From: Flavobacterium sp. ACN6
GTDB lineage: Bacteria > Bacteroidota > Bacteroidia > Flavobacteriales > Flavobacteriaceae
NCBI RefSeq assembly: GCF_002304005.1
Contig: NZ_MRCQ01000002.1
Location: forward strand, 62,001-126,000
Length of the DNA: 64,000 bases
Direction of reading: 5' to 3'
In this document: positions 27,367-35,199 of the stretch, piece after piece
Position numbering within the stretch: position 1 is the stretch's first letter
Layout of the letters: each line of letters starts with the position of its first letter
Made by a program: the position numbers and the translations under genes
Notes under the pieces: model-generated
Database searches by the model: none
Told to the model about the DNA's origin: nothing
What the model saw: the letters and a program-made list of their open reading frames with translations, nothing else

Positions 27367-27457
27367 GCTGTAGGCTTTAGGCTTTAAGCAGTAAGCTTTT
27401 AGCACTTTATTAAAAAGCCTACTGCCTAAAGCTTATAGCTTAAAGCACCAAAAAAAA

Positions 27458-29212
27458 ATGAAAGCAAAAGCATTTGATACTGGATTATTCAAACGAATTT
27501 TAAAATATACTAAGCCTTATAAATGGCGTTATTACGGCGTAATCATATTTGCCGTTTCGCTGTCTATTTTTGCAGCACTGCGACCTTATTTACTTAAAGA
27601 AACGGTCGACGGATACATCAAAACTCACGATAAAATGGGATTACTATCTTATATCATCTTGATGGGCGTGGTTTTATTAATGGAAGTTTTCTCGCAGTTT
27701 TACTTTGTATATTGGGCAAACTGGCTCGGGCAGGATATTGTAAAAGATATCAGAACGAAACTTTTTAAGCACATTTTGAGTTTCAGAATGAAGTATTTTG
27801 ATTTGGTTCCGGTTGGGCAATTAGTAACTCGAGCGGTTTCAGACATTGAATCAATTGCGCGTATTTTCAGCCAAGGTTTATTTATGATTATAAGTGACTT
27901 GATGAAAATGTTTGTCGTGCTTATTTTTATGTTTTACATGAACTGGAAACTGACTTGGATTGTGGTTCTTGCTATGCCTATTTTGGTTTTCATTACTAGA
28001 ATTTTCCAACGCAAAATGCAGGTCGCTTTTGAAGAAGTAAGAACACAGATTGCCAATATGAACTCTTTTGTACAGGAGCGTGTAACGGGAATGAAAATCG
28101 TACAGCTTTTTAACCGTGAAAAAATCGAAGCTGATAATTTCAAGGAAATTAATAACAAACATCGAGTGGCGTGGATTAAAACCATTTTATACAACTCGAT
28201 CTTCTTCCCTATTGCCGATATTATTTCGTCTATTACTTTAGGATTGGTTGTGGTTTACGGCGGTTTTAGAATTTTGAACGGAGATCATTTTACCACTTTT
28301 GGAGATTTGTTTTCGTATACAATGTTTATTGGAATGCTTTTTAATCCGTTAAGACAAATTGCAGATAAATTTAATGAGATGCAGCTGGGAATGATTGCTG
28401 CCAATCGTGTTTTTGATATTATTGATACGCAGGATCATATTCAGGATACTGGAAAAATAGAAGCACCTGTTTTTAACGGAAGTATCGAATTTGAAGCAGT
28501 TCGTTTTAGTTATATTCCAGAAGAGGAAGTGATAAAAGGTATTGATTTATCTGTTTCCGCGGGACAAACTGTTGCTATTGTAGGTTCTACAGGCGCAGGA
28601 AAATCAACTATTATTAATCTGCTGAATCGCTTTTACGAAATTAACAGCGGAACGATTTGTATTGACGGCGAAAATATCGAAAATTACACTTTGGCTTCAC
28701 TTCGAAAACAAATTGCGGTGGTTTTACAAGATGTGTTTTTATTTGCCGATACGATTTACAATAACATTACGCTGCATAATCCAGAAATTACCCGCGATAG
28801 GGTAATTGATGCCGCAAAGAAAATTGGAGTACACGATTTTATTATGAATCTTCCAGATAATTATGACTTTGATGTAAAAGAGCGTGGTGTAATGTTATCC
28901 TCGGGACAAAGACAATTGATAGCATTTTTACGTTCCTACGTAAGTAATCCGAGTATTTTGATTTTGGATGAAGCAACTTCTTCTATTGATACATACTCTG
29001 AAGAATTGATTCAGCGCGCAACAGAAACGATTACAAAAGGAAGAACTTCTATTATAATCGCACATCGTTTGGCGACAATTGTAAATGCAGATAAGATCGT
29101 AGTAATGGACAAAGGACTAATTGTTGAACAAGGTACACATCAGGAATTATTACATAAAACTGACGGCTACTACAAAAACCTGTACGATTCGCAATTTTCA
29201 GTAGCTAATTAA
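27458..29212 (+). CDS. MsbA-like ABC exporter (fused permease and ATPase)
   Basis: A 584-residue half-transporter with six membrane helices (about 20-300) and a C-terminal nucleotide-binding domain. Walker A is GSTGAGKS (376-383), the Q-loop VLQDVFLF, the signature LSSGQRQL, Walker B ILILDEATSS and the H-loop IIAHRLATI. It would work as a homodimer and export lipid-like or amphipathic substrates from the inner membrane. It is common after truA-type housekeeping genes in Flavobacteria; the spacer before it is an inverted repeat (GCTTTAGGC/GCCTAAAGC types). Whether it has any link to the ubiquitin-like gene 180 bp downstream is unknown. Confidence 0.95.
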   Translation: MKAKAFDTGLFKRILKYTKPYKWRYYGVIIFAVSLSIFAALRPYLLKETVDGYIKTHDKMGLLSYIILMGVVLLMEVFSQFYFVYWANWLGQDIVKDIRTKLFKHILSFRMKYFDLVPVGQLVTRAVSDIESIARIFSQGLFMIISDLMKMFVVLIFMFYMNWKLTWIVVLAMPILVFITRIFQRKMQVAFEEVRTQIANMNSFVQERVTGMKIVQLFNREKIEADNFKEINNKHRVAWIKTILYNSIFFPIADIISSITLGLVVVYGGFRILNGDHFTTFGDLFSYTMFIGMLFNPLRQIADKFNEMQLGMIAANRVFDIIDTQDHIQDTGKIEAPVFNGSIEFEAVRFSYIPEEEVIKGIDLSVSAGQTVAIVGSTGAGKSTIINLLNRFYEINSGTICIDGENIENYTLASLRKQIAVVLQDVFLFADTIYNNITLHNPEITRDRVIDAAKKIGVHDFIMNLPDNYDFDVKERGVMLSSGQRQLIAFLRSYVSNPSILILDEATSSIDTYSEELIQRATETITKGRTSIIIAHRLATIVNADKIVVMDKGLIVEQGTHQELLHKTDGYYKNLYDSQFSVAN

Positions 29213-29351
29213 CTTGCAAAATCACCTACTTAATTAATCCTTAAAACCTTACAAATACTTAAATGGTAAAAATACAATCATTGATTGTTTTAGGGCAAAA
29301 TGAATTTAACATAATTCATAAATATTAGCTGTATTCTTACAAACAAATAAG

Positions 29352-29359
29352 TATGTTTG
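29352..29359 (+). promoter_or_regulatory. Candidate -7 element (TATGTTTG) for the ubiquitin-like gene
   Basis: TATGTTTG matches the Bacteroidota TAnnTTTG consensus exactly and lies 30 bases before the ATG of the signal peptide. No clear TTG box is found at the expected distance, so the promoter may be weak or activated. Confidence 0.45.
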
Positions 29360-29388
29360 AAAAATAAATAATCATTTTTAAAAATACC

Positions 29389-29447
29389 ATGAAAAAAAAT
29401 TACTAATTACCGTTTTATTTTTAGCCTTTTCGCTTAATGCGTTCTCT
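29389..29447 (+). other. Out-of-frame signal peptide segment of the ubiquitin-like gene (A8 tract)
   Basis: An ATG followed by eight A's runs into TAC-TAA in its own frame. One base out, the same DNA reads [16 protein letters not shown] directly fused to the ubiquitin-like Met. With nine A's it would encode [20 protein letters not shown], a textbook signal peptide with an A-F-S cleavage site exactly before MQIF. The frame used by the ubiquitin part has a stop at 29379 and no other start before its internal ATG. Expression of an exported product therefore needs slippage on the A tract, phase variation, or correction of a base-calling error; otherwise the gene makes a cytoplasmic protein from the internal ATG. 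Confidence 0.75.
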
Positions 29448-29681
29448 ATGCAAATTTTTATAAAAACTTTGACTGGGAAAACAATAACGCTTGAAGTTGA
29501 ATGTTCAGATACTATCGATAATATTAAATCTAAAATACAAGATAAAGAAGGAATTAATCCTAGTTGTATAAGGTTAATATTTGCAGGAAAACAACTTGAA
29601 GATGGAAGAACATTATGTGATTATAACATTCAAAAAGAAATTACAATGCATATGGTTCTTAGCAATCCTTGTATGAATTAA
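29448..29681 (+). CDS. Ubiquitin homologue lacking the terminal Gly-Gly, probably exported
   Basis: A 77-residue protein that aligns to human ubiquitin from residue 1 with no gap. I count 57 identities in the first 70 positions, against ubiquitin recalled from memory. All seven lysines (6, 11, 27, 29, 33, 48, 63), Tyr59, His68 and the Leu8-Ile44-Val70 patch are kept. The tail LSNPCMN replaces LRLRGG, so it cannot be conjugated by an E1-E2-E3 cascade. Four cysteines (19, 40, 57, 75) are absent from human ubiquitin and could form disulfides outside the cytoplasm. The upstream segment encodes a signal peptide one base out of frame. Bacteroides fragilis has an exported ubiquitin homologue ending in Cys with antibacterial activity toward competitors; a similar role is plausible. 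No ubiquitin enzymes lie nearby. Gene transfer from a eukaryote is likely. Confidence 0.93.
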   Translation: MQIFIKTLTGKTITLEVECSDTIDNIKSKIQDKEGINPSCIRLIFAGKQLEDGRTLCDYNIQKEITMHMVLSNPCMN

Positions 29682-29784
29682 TTGTTTCTTAAAAGAAGAT
29701 GATAATATGTTTGAATACATTTTAAGACCGTATTTGGATACATGTATTACTTCGTTTCAAACATAATATAAGTTTAAAATAATG

Positions 29785-29818
29785 GGGTTTGGCTTTCAAT
29801 TAAGCCAAACCCTTTTTT
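29785..29818 (+). terminator. Intrinsic terminator after the ubiquitin-like gene
   Basis: A perfect 11-bp stem GGGTTTGGCTT/AAGCCAAACCC with a 6-base loop and six T's lies about 100 bases after the stop codon. The gene therefore appears to be a single-gene unit. Confidence 0.9.
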
Positions 29819-30169
29819 CAAATATAGTTAAGAACTAATCAGAAATTAATTCTAATTTTTACTCTTTTATTTTAAATTCGGCACGAAATCTATTAAGTAG
29901 AAAGGAAATCAAACAATTTAAAAACTGGTTCAACCTGCAATTAACAATTCGTTATCTTAAAATTTACACTTACTGTAAAATAAAAAACTGCACAATTCCT
30001 AATTTGTGATTCAAAATCCGATTAAAAACTATTATAATCGTTTTAAAACGTTAAATAAGCGTTATAGAAATCATAAAATTGACATTTCACAATCAATTGT
30101 ATAGCAGTAATTTTTGGTTTATTATTTATCTTTGAGAATACAGAATACAGAAATCAAATGTAAAAGAAT
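29819..30169. other. AT-rich intergenic stretch with one promoter-like element
   Basis: No convincing gene or repeat is seen. TATCTTTG at 30127-30134 matches the Bacteroidota -7 element and is the likely promoter part of the next gene; the nearest TTG boxes are at poor spacing. Confidence 0.4.
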
Positions 30170-30754
30170 ATGCCACAAAATAGATTTTATCCAGACGAAC
30201 AGTTTAAAGAAATAGAAATAAACGCCTCATTACAATTAAGATACGCCATTTCAAACAGAGGCCGTTTAATTAGTTTTACCGACGAAATTGAAAACGGTCG
30301 AATCTTAAAAGGCGGATTAAGCGACGGATATCCAACTTTCCGTTTTAAGGTTAAAAAAGACGATAAAATTGTCAACAAATATTTGTTCTTATACAAGTTA
30401 GTTGCCCAATATTTTATCCCAAAAGATTCCGAAGAACAAACTTATGTACTTCATTTGGACTACAACAGAAGTAATGACGATATCCGCAATTTACGCTGGG
30501 CGACAAAACAAGAAATGATGGCGCACAGCCGTAAAAGCCCAAGAGTGATTCAGGCGAAAAAAAATCTAATCGAACACAATCTTAAAGCCGACGGAAGAAA
30601 ATTAACAACAACGAAAGTAATGTTAATCAAAAAAATACTTGCCCGTCCAGAACAAAAAACACGTCTTAAAATGATCGCCAAACAATTCGGCGTAAGCGAA
30701 ATGCAGATCAGAAGAATTGCCAGCGGTGAAAACTGGGGCCATGTGAAGATTTAA
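30170..30754 (+). CDS. NUMOD4/HNH-type protein with C-terminal helix-turn-helix
   Basis: A 194-residue protein. The N-terminal part (about 10-75) resembles NUMOD4 (YAISNRGRLISF, RILKGGLSDGYP). Residues about 80-118 resemble the HNH_3 domain of homing endonucleases, with HLDYNRSNDDIRNLRWAT in place of the usual NHIDGNxxNNxxxNLxW block. The C-terminus (about 150-190) looks like a helix-turn-helix (MIAKQFGVSEMQIRRIASGENW). It sits between ordinary genes rather than in an intron or intein, so it may be a domesticated DNA-binding protein. The His and Asn of the HNH core are present, so nicking activity cannot be excluded. Confidence 0.8.
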   Translation: MPQNRFYPDEQFKEIEINASLQLRYAISNRGRLISFTDEIENGRILKGGLSDGYPTFRFKVKKDDKIVNKYLFLYKLVAQYFIPKDSEEQTYVLHLDYNRSNDDIRNLRWATKQEMMAHSRKSPRVIQAKKNLIEHNLKADGRKLTTTKVMLIKKILARPEQKTRLKMIAKQFGVSEMQIRRIASGENWGHVKI

Positions 30755-30839
30755 TTATCAATTGATAATTAACAATTTGTCATGCTGAGCGAAGTCGAAG
30801 CCAACGTAAGGAATTCCGGTAAAATTTAAAATTATATTA

Positions 30840-30902
30840 GCCACAGATTAAAATGATTAACACTGATTTTTAAAATCTTTTTAATCCTTATTAATCTGTG
30901 GC
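30840..30902. repeat. 63-bp palindromic element GCCACAGATTAA...TTAATCTGTGGC
   Basis: Perfect 12-bp terminal inverted repeats enclose AT-rich DNA. Related CAGATTAA/TTAATCTG elements lie near 51985-52067 and 62701-62797. A partial GTCATGCTGAGCGAAGTCGA repeat end lies just upstream at about 30776-30800. Confidence 0.7.
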
Positions 30903-30937
30903 ATATTTTTTTATTTTCAAAACAACTTCACATTATG

Positions 30938-31169
30938 TACTAAAGACTAAGAACTAATTACTAAGAACTAAGAACTAAAGACTAAGAACTAAAGACTAAG
31001 AACTAAAGACTAAGAACTAAAGACTAAGAACTAAAAACTAAAAACTAAAAACTAAAAACTAAAAACTAATCACTAAGAACTAAGAACTAATCACTAAGAA
31101 CTAATTACTAAGAACTAATCACTAAGGACTAAAGACAAATCACTAAGGACTAAAGACAAATCACTAAAT
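30938..31169. repeat. Degenerate tandem heptamer array ACTAAGA/ACTAAAG
   Basis: About 230 bases consist of heptamers alternating ACTAAGA, ACTAAAG, ACTAATC and ACTAAAA, with CTAAGGACTAAAGACAAATC units at the right end. The strand is almost free of G-rich or coding character and carries frequent stops. Beyond it, to the lpdA start, lies AT-rich DNA in which I see no gene. Confidence 0.85.
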
Positions 31170-31383
31170 CACAAAAATCAATTCAGAATTCACAATTTGC
31201 AATTCACAATTCCTTCAGTTTCTGTGAAAAGACCAAAATCTGCAGCGCTAAAAACAAATTTTCAGGTGTTGATTTAAAATAAATCCTTAAATTCGCAAGC
31301 ACAAATAACAAAAGAAAAAATCGAGAAATGAGTTTCGGAAATATAAACTTCATTTTCGGTAGTTAATATTAAAAACCAAAAAA

Positions 31384-32772
31384 ATGAAATACGACGTTAT
31401 TGTTTTAGGAAGTGGTCCTGGCGGATATGTTACAGCAATTAGAGCTTCACAATTAGGCTTCAAAGTAGCTGTAGTTGAAAAAGAAAACCTTGGTGGTGTA
31501 TGTTTAAACTGGGGATGTATCCCAACAAAAGCATTATTAAAATCGGCTCAGGTTTTTGACTATTTAAAACACGCTTCTGACTACGGATTAAAAGTTTCTG
31601 AATTCGATAAAGATTTCCCAGCAGTAATTCAACGCAGCCGCGGTGTTGCTGAAGGAATGAGCAAAGGAGTTCAATTCTTAATGAAAAAAAACAAAATTGA
31701 CGTTATCGAAGGTTTTGGAAAACTAAAACCAGGAAAAAAACTTGACGTTACTGATAAAGACAATAAAGTTACAGAATACAGCGCTGACCACATTATCATC
31801 GCTACTGGTGCTCGTTCTCGTGAGTTACCAAATTTACCTCAAGATGGTGTAAAAGTAATTGGATACCGTCAAGCAATGACACTGCCTACACAACCAAAAT
31901 CTATGATTATCGTTGGTTCTGGAGCAATTGGAGTTGAGTTCGCTCACTTTTACAATTCAATGGGAACAGATGTTACTATTGTAGAGTTTATGCCAAACGT
32001 AGTTCCTGTAGAAGACGAAGACATCTCAAAACAATTTGAGCGTTCTTTGAAAAAAGCTGGAATTAAAGTAATGACAAATTCATCTGTTGAGCGTATCGAT
32101 ACAACTGGTGCAGGTGTAAAAGCATTCGTTAAAACTGCAAAAGGAGAAGAAGTTCTTGAAGCTGACATCGTACTTTCGGCAGTTGGAATCAAAACAAATA
32201 TCGAAAATATTGGTTTAGAAGAAGTTGGAATTGCTGTAGACAGAGATAAAATCTTAGTAAACGCTTACAACGCAACTAACATTCCAGGATACTACGCAAT
32301 TGGAGACGTTACTCCAGGGCAGGCTTTAGCTCACGTAGCTTCTGCAGAAGGAATCAACTGTGTTGAAAAAATCAAAGGTTTACACGTTGACCCAATCGAT
32401 TACGGAAACGTTCCTGGTTGTACTTATGCAACTCCAGAAATCGCTTCTGTAGGTTTAACAGAAAAACAAGCTAAAGAAAAAGGATACGAATTAAAAATTG
32501 GTAAATTCCCATTCTCAGCTTCTGGAAAAGCAAAAGCGGCTGGAACTCCAGACGGATTTGTAAAAGTAATTTTCGACGCTAAATACGGAGAATGGTTAGG
32601 ATGCCACATGATTGGTGCTGGTGTTACAGATATGATTGCTGAGGCAGTTGTAGCTCGTAAACTTGAAACTACAGGTCACGAAATCCTTAAATCTATCCAC
32701 CCTCACCCAACAATGAGCGAGGCTGTTATGGAAGCTGTAGCTGATGCTTACGGCGAAGTAATTCACTTGTAA
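31384..32772 (+). CDS. lpdA: Dihydrolipoyl dehydrogenase (E3)
   Basis: A 462-residue flavoprotein disulfide reductase that reoxidises dihydrolipoamide in pyruvate, 2-oxoglutarate and branched-chain dehydrogenase complexes and the glycine cleavage system. FAD-binding GSGPGGYVTAI at residue 9, redox disulfide Cys40/Cys45 in GGVCLNWGCIPTK, NAD-binding GSGAIGVEFA, the second FAD motif YAIGDVT and the C-terminal active-site HPHPTMSEA are all present. It stands alone, not in a complex operon. Codons are strongly biased and the gene is probably highly expressed. A terminator follows. Confidence 0.97.
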   Translation: MKYDVIVLGSGPGGYVTAIRASQLGFKVAVVEKENLGGVCLNWGCIPTKALLKSAQVFDYLKHASDYGLKVSEFDKDFPAVIQRSRGVAEGMSKGVQFLMKKNKIDVIEGFGKLKPGKKLDVTDKDNKVTEYSADHIIIATGARSRELPNLPQDGVKVIGYRQAMTLPTQPKSMIIVGSGAIGVEFAHFYNSMGTDVTIVEFMPNVVPVEDEDISKQFERSLKKAGIKVMTNSSVERIDTTGAGVKAFVKTAKGEEVLEADIVLSAVGIKTNIENIGLEEVGIAVDRDKILVNAYNATNIPGYYAIGDVTPGQALAHVASAEGINCVEKIKGLHVDPIDYGNVPGCTYATPEIASVGLTEKQAKEKGYELKIGKFPFSASGKAKAAGTPDGFVKVIFDAKYGEWLGCHMIGAGVTDMIAEAVVARKLETTGHEILKSIHPHPTMSEAVMEAVADAYGEVIHL

Positions 32773-32814
32773 AAATAAACCGTTTTACGGTTATATATAA
32801 ACTTCAATTTAATC

Positions 32815-32847
32815 AATCCGATTTGCTTTCGCAAATCGGATTTTTTT
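32815..32847 (+). terminator. Intrinsic terminator after lpdA
   Basis: Stem AATCCGATTTG/CAAATCGGATT with a 5-base loop and seven T's. The AATCCGATTTG stem recurs in terminators at 33568, 35065 and 36853, a local terminator family. Confidence 0.9.
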
Positions 32848-32952
32848 ATACCCATTTTTAATAAAAATTTAATTGTTTTATAAATTAGGAATTTTATATT
32901 TTAATACTATTTTCGTGCTAAAAATTAATCTAACCAATTACAAAAAACAAGT

Positions 32953-33543
32953 ATGAAAAAATTAATCCTATTTATAATCTTAGGAGTAACTATTAATGCA
33001 ACAGCTCAAGAAGCTAGTGTAGAAAAATCAATCTTTTCAGTGCAAACAGGATTTGCAGGACTTTGGCTAAACAACGAATTAAAACTTGCTAATGCAATTG
33101 CTTTACGAAGCGAAATTGGTATCGAACACGACTTTGCAGTTGGAGACCATTATGACGACGCTGGTTTTATTTTACAGCCTGTATTAACTGCAGAACCTAA
33201 ATTTTATTTCAATTTGAAAAAAAGAAATGCCAGGGGAAGAAATATTTCAAATAACAGCGGTAATTACATTTCGCTAAAAACAAGTTATCATCCAGATTGG
33301 TTTGTAATTAATTTAGATGATAATATCACTAAAAATGCAGATTTATCCATAACGCCAACATGGGGAATGAAAAGAGCGATAGGAGATCATTTTACTTACG
33401 AAGCTGGTGCAGGAATTGGATATAGAATGGTATTTATTAAAGCAAATTCTAATTTTGGAAACGCACAAAGTGTCGATAATTTTGATTACACAAAAGAACA
33501 ATTCTTACTTTATTTTCATTTAAGAATAGGTTATACCTTTTAA
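32953..33543 (+). CDS. Outer-membrane beta-barrel protein of unknown function
   Basis: A 196-residue protein with a signal peptide ending NATAQ (about residue 19) and alternating amphipathic strands, finishing in LHLRIGYTF, the aromatic C-terminal signal of outer-membrane barrels. Predicted about eight strands. I recognise no specific family. It is bounded by terminators on both sides and is a single-gene unit. Confidence 0.78.
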   Translation: MKKLILFIILGVTINATAQEASVEKSIFSVQTGFAGLWLNNELKLANAIALRSEIGIEHDFAVGDHYDDAGFILQPVLTAEPKFYFNLKKRNARGRNISNNSGNYISLKTSYHPDWFVINLDDNITKNADLSITPTWGMKRAIGDHFTYEAGAGIGYRMVFIKANSNFGNAQSVDNFDYTKEQFLLYFHLRIGYTF

Positions 33544-33567
33544 GAAATTAACTTGTAAATTTTATAC

Positions 33568-33600
33568 AATCCGATTTGTTAATGCAAGTCGGATTTTTTT
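33568..33600 (+). terminator. Intrinsic terminator after the barrel gene
   Basis: Stem AATCCGATTTG/CAAGTCGGATT followed by seven T's. Confidence 0.85.
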
Positions 33601-33602
33601 AT

Positions 33603-33698
33603 GGCGTGTCCCTCCGGGTCAGGCTGTCCGCTATATCTTTTATGGCGTCCCGAAGCTTCGGGACCGCCATAAAAGGATGCCGCTCCCATCCTTCACGC
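33603..33698. repeat. 96-bp dispersed structured repeat, copy A
   Basis: Begins GGCGTGTCCCTCCGGGTCAG, contains ATCTTTTATGGCG, a central CCCGAAGCTTCGGG palindrome and CGCCATAAAAGGATGCCGCT, and ends CATCCTTCACGC. The halves are largely complementary, so the RNA would form a long hairpin. A second copy at 41860-41954 is in the same orientation and a diverged reverse copy lies at 42762-42855. It is much more GC-rich than its surroundings. Confidence 0.8.
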
Positions 33699-33735
33699 AA
33701 ATCGTTTTCAAAAGATCTTATACATTTATTTGAAG

Positions 33736-33954
33736 CTATGATATATCAACCAGTTTTGATAAAGAAATCTCCAAAGCATTTGCAACTTCCAGCAAAGTAT
33801 AAAGTGTCGGATTAACTTTTCCGTTTTCAATTTTTTCAATAGATTGACGATCTTTATTACATGCTCGCGCCAAGTCAGACTGGCTCCATCCTTTCACTTC
33901 TCGCAATTCAATAATTCTTTGGCCTATTTTCTTTTTTAGAATATCCCGTCCCAT
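33736..33954 (-). CDS. XRE-family helix-turn-helix regulator
   Basis: A 72-residue single-domain DNA-binding protein (KIGQRIIELREVKGWSQSDLA, KDRQSIEKIENGKVNPTLYTL, EISLSKLVDIS) covering the five-helix Cro/C1 fold. It is divergent from a SymE-like toxin gene, and palindromic sites fill the 94-bp gap, so it probably represses both genes. Its 3' end lies close to the dispersed repeat. An overlapping frame on the other strand crosses repeat and this gene and is not a real gene. Confidence 0.88.
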   Translation of the reverse strand: MGRDILKKKIGQRIIELREVKGWSQSDLARACNKDRQSIEKIENGKVNPTLYTLLEVANALEISLSKLVDIS

Positions 33955-33962
33955 AAATCAAA

Positions 33963-34048
33963 TGTCATATAATTTGCTGACAATTTTGTCATACAAAAAG
34001 CTTACATATTGATTTTTATAATATCTTTGTCGTATAATTATATGACAA
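33963..34048. promoter_or_regulatory. Palindromic operators and promoter between XRE and SymE-like genes
   Basis: TGTCATATAATTTGCTGACA (33963-33982) pairs TGTCA with TGACA. A TTGTCATAC half-site follows near 33986. A 22-bp near-perfect palindrome (34027-34048, arms TTGTCGTATAA and TTATATGACAA) starts inside the -7 element TATCTTTG (34022-34029) and ends at the base before the toxin ATG. A repressor bound there would block the promoter and the leader. Confidence 0.68.
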
Positions 34049-34237
34049 ATGAAAGATTATAGAAAATTAAAAATTCATAGCAAATATCAAGAAAGAAATT
34101 ATAAATACATTACAATTCCATCAATAAAACTGGAAGGAAAATGGCTTGAAAAACTTGGCTTTATGAAAGGCCAGACAATAATTGTCAAACAAAATAAAAA
34201 CAGACTGACAATTACTCTGGAAAAAAATCAAAAATGA
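34049..34237 (+). CDS. SymE-like toxin-domain protein
   Basis: A 62-residue basic protein matching the short SymE domain (TIPSIKLEGKWLEKLGFMKG then QTIIVKQNKNRLTITL), an AbrB-like fold. E. coli SymE is an SOS-induced toxin that is controlled by an antisense RNA and condenses nucleoids or affects RNA. Here a divergent XRE protein and palindromic operators suggest protein-level control. The predicted transcript has a leader of only about 12 bases. I see no clear antisense RNA promoter, although the operator region is compact enough to hide one. Whether the protein is toxic is unknown. Confidence 0.75.
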   Translation: MKDYRKLKIHSKYQERNYKYITIPSIKLEGKWLEKLGFMKGQTIIVKQNKNRLTITLEKNQK

Positions 34238-34305
34238 TTGAATATCATTTTACTGAAAGTACTAAAAAGATTACTTTTATAATTCATTTATAAATATGCA
34301 TTCTT

Positions 34306-35055
34306 ATGGAAGAAACAAAAATATTCTACGCCGACGGAGAAAATCCAAAAATGATTGAAGCTTACAAAAAAGCACAAGATACCTTTAAATATTTCTGGAG
34401 AGAATTGTCCTGGGAATACCGCCGAATAGTCCCGGGACTTGATGTTGCGTGTGTAAAACTGGCTTTCACACAAGAAATTGATGATGAAACCGTAGTAGAA
34501 CACATGTGGATCAACGATGTAAATTTTGACGGCGAAAACATATACGGCGTTCTCCTAAATGATCCCGATGAATTGACGAATGTAAATAACGGAGACGAAG
34601 TTCAAATTCCTGTTAATCAAATAAGCGATTGGTTATTCGCCATTGGCGGTAAAACATACGGAGCCTTTACCATTCAGGCAATGCGTTCTGAAATGAGTGA
34701 AGAAGAAAGAAATTCACACGATGAAGCTTGGGGATTAGACTTTGGCGATTTTAATGATATTTTAGTTGTTAACGAACAAAAAGAAAAACCAGAAAATATC
34801 ATAGAACATCCGATGAGTATAAATATGAAAGAAAGTCTTATCGAATTCGTGAAAAATAATCCAGAAGAAATTACTGCGCAAGACGAATTAGGTTATACTT
34901 TTTTACATCGTGAAGCAATCGCTGGAAATCAAACTTCTGTAGAAGTTTTATTAGAATCGGGAGCAGATAAAAATAGTAAAACGCAGAGCGGAAAAACAGC
35001 ACTCGATTTTGCGAAAGAACTAAATTGGGAGCATTTACTTCCTCTTCTTCAATAA
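34306..35055 (+). CDS. DUF2314-ankyrin protein
   Basis: A 249-residue cytoplasmic protein. An N-terminal YegJ/DUF2314 domain (about 1-165) shows AYKKAQDTFKYFWRELSWE, VKLAFTQ and EHMWINDVNFDGENIYGVL. A C-terminal pair of ankyrin-like repeats (about 170-249) reads LGYTFLHREAIAGNQTSVEVLL and SGKTALDFAKELNWEHLLPLL. Both modules are frequent in immunity or effector-associated proteins of bacteria. It has no signal peptide. It is flanked by a terminator and lies in a run of unrelated small genes including a SUFU-domain protein. Confidence 0.85.
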   Translation: MEETKIFYADGENPKMIEAYKKAQDTFKYFWRELSWEYRRIVPGLDVACVKLAFTQEIDDETVVEHMWINDVNFDGENIYGVLLNDPDELTNVNNGDEVQIPVNQISDWLFAIGGKTYGAFTIQAMRSEMSEEERNSHDEAWGLDFGDFNDILVVNEQKEKPENIIEHPMSINMKESLIEFVKNNPEEITAQDELGYTFLHREAIAGNQTSVEVLLESGADKNSKTQSGKTALDFAKELNWEHLLPLLQ

Positions 35056-35064
35056 GAATCTTTA

Positions 35065-35098
35065 AAATCCGATTTAGTACTAAATCGGATTTTTTTTT
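35065..35098 (+). terminator. Intrinsic terminator, perfect 28-bp palindrome
   Basis: AAATCCGATTTAGT and its complement ACTAAATCGGATTT are fused back to back, followed by a run of T's. Confidence 0.88.
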
Positions 35099-35199
35099 GT
35101 CTTACTATCAACAATAAATATTAATTTTTCATAACATTTTCAGCAGTAAATTTTAATAATAAAGAACTAGTTTTGCAGCGCCTCAACCTTATATCTGCC

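Noticed and set aside
29448..29681. Eukaryotic contamination as the source of the ubiquitin gene
   Set aside because: The flanks are ordinary Flavobacterium genes, the gene has a bacterial signal-peptide segment, a Bacteroidota promoter element and a bacterial terminator, and it lacks the Gly-Gly or polyubiquitin form.
30170..30754. Mobile homing endonuclease inside an intron or intein
   Set aside because: It is free-standing between complete genes with its own promoter-like element, and no split gene or intron boundary is visible.
33576..33815. 79-residue open frame on the plus strand
   Set aside because: It spans a terminator, the dispersed repeat and the antisense of the XRE gene.
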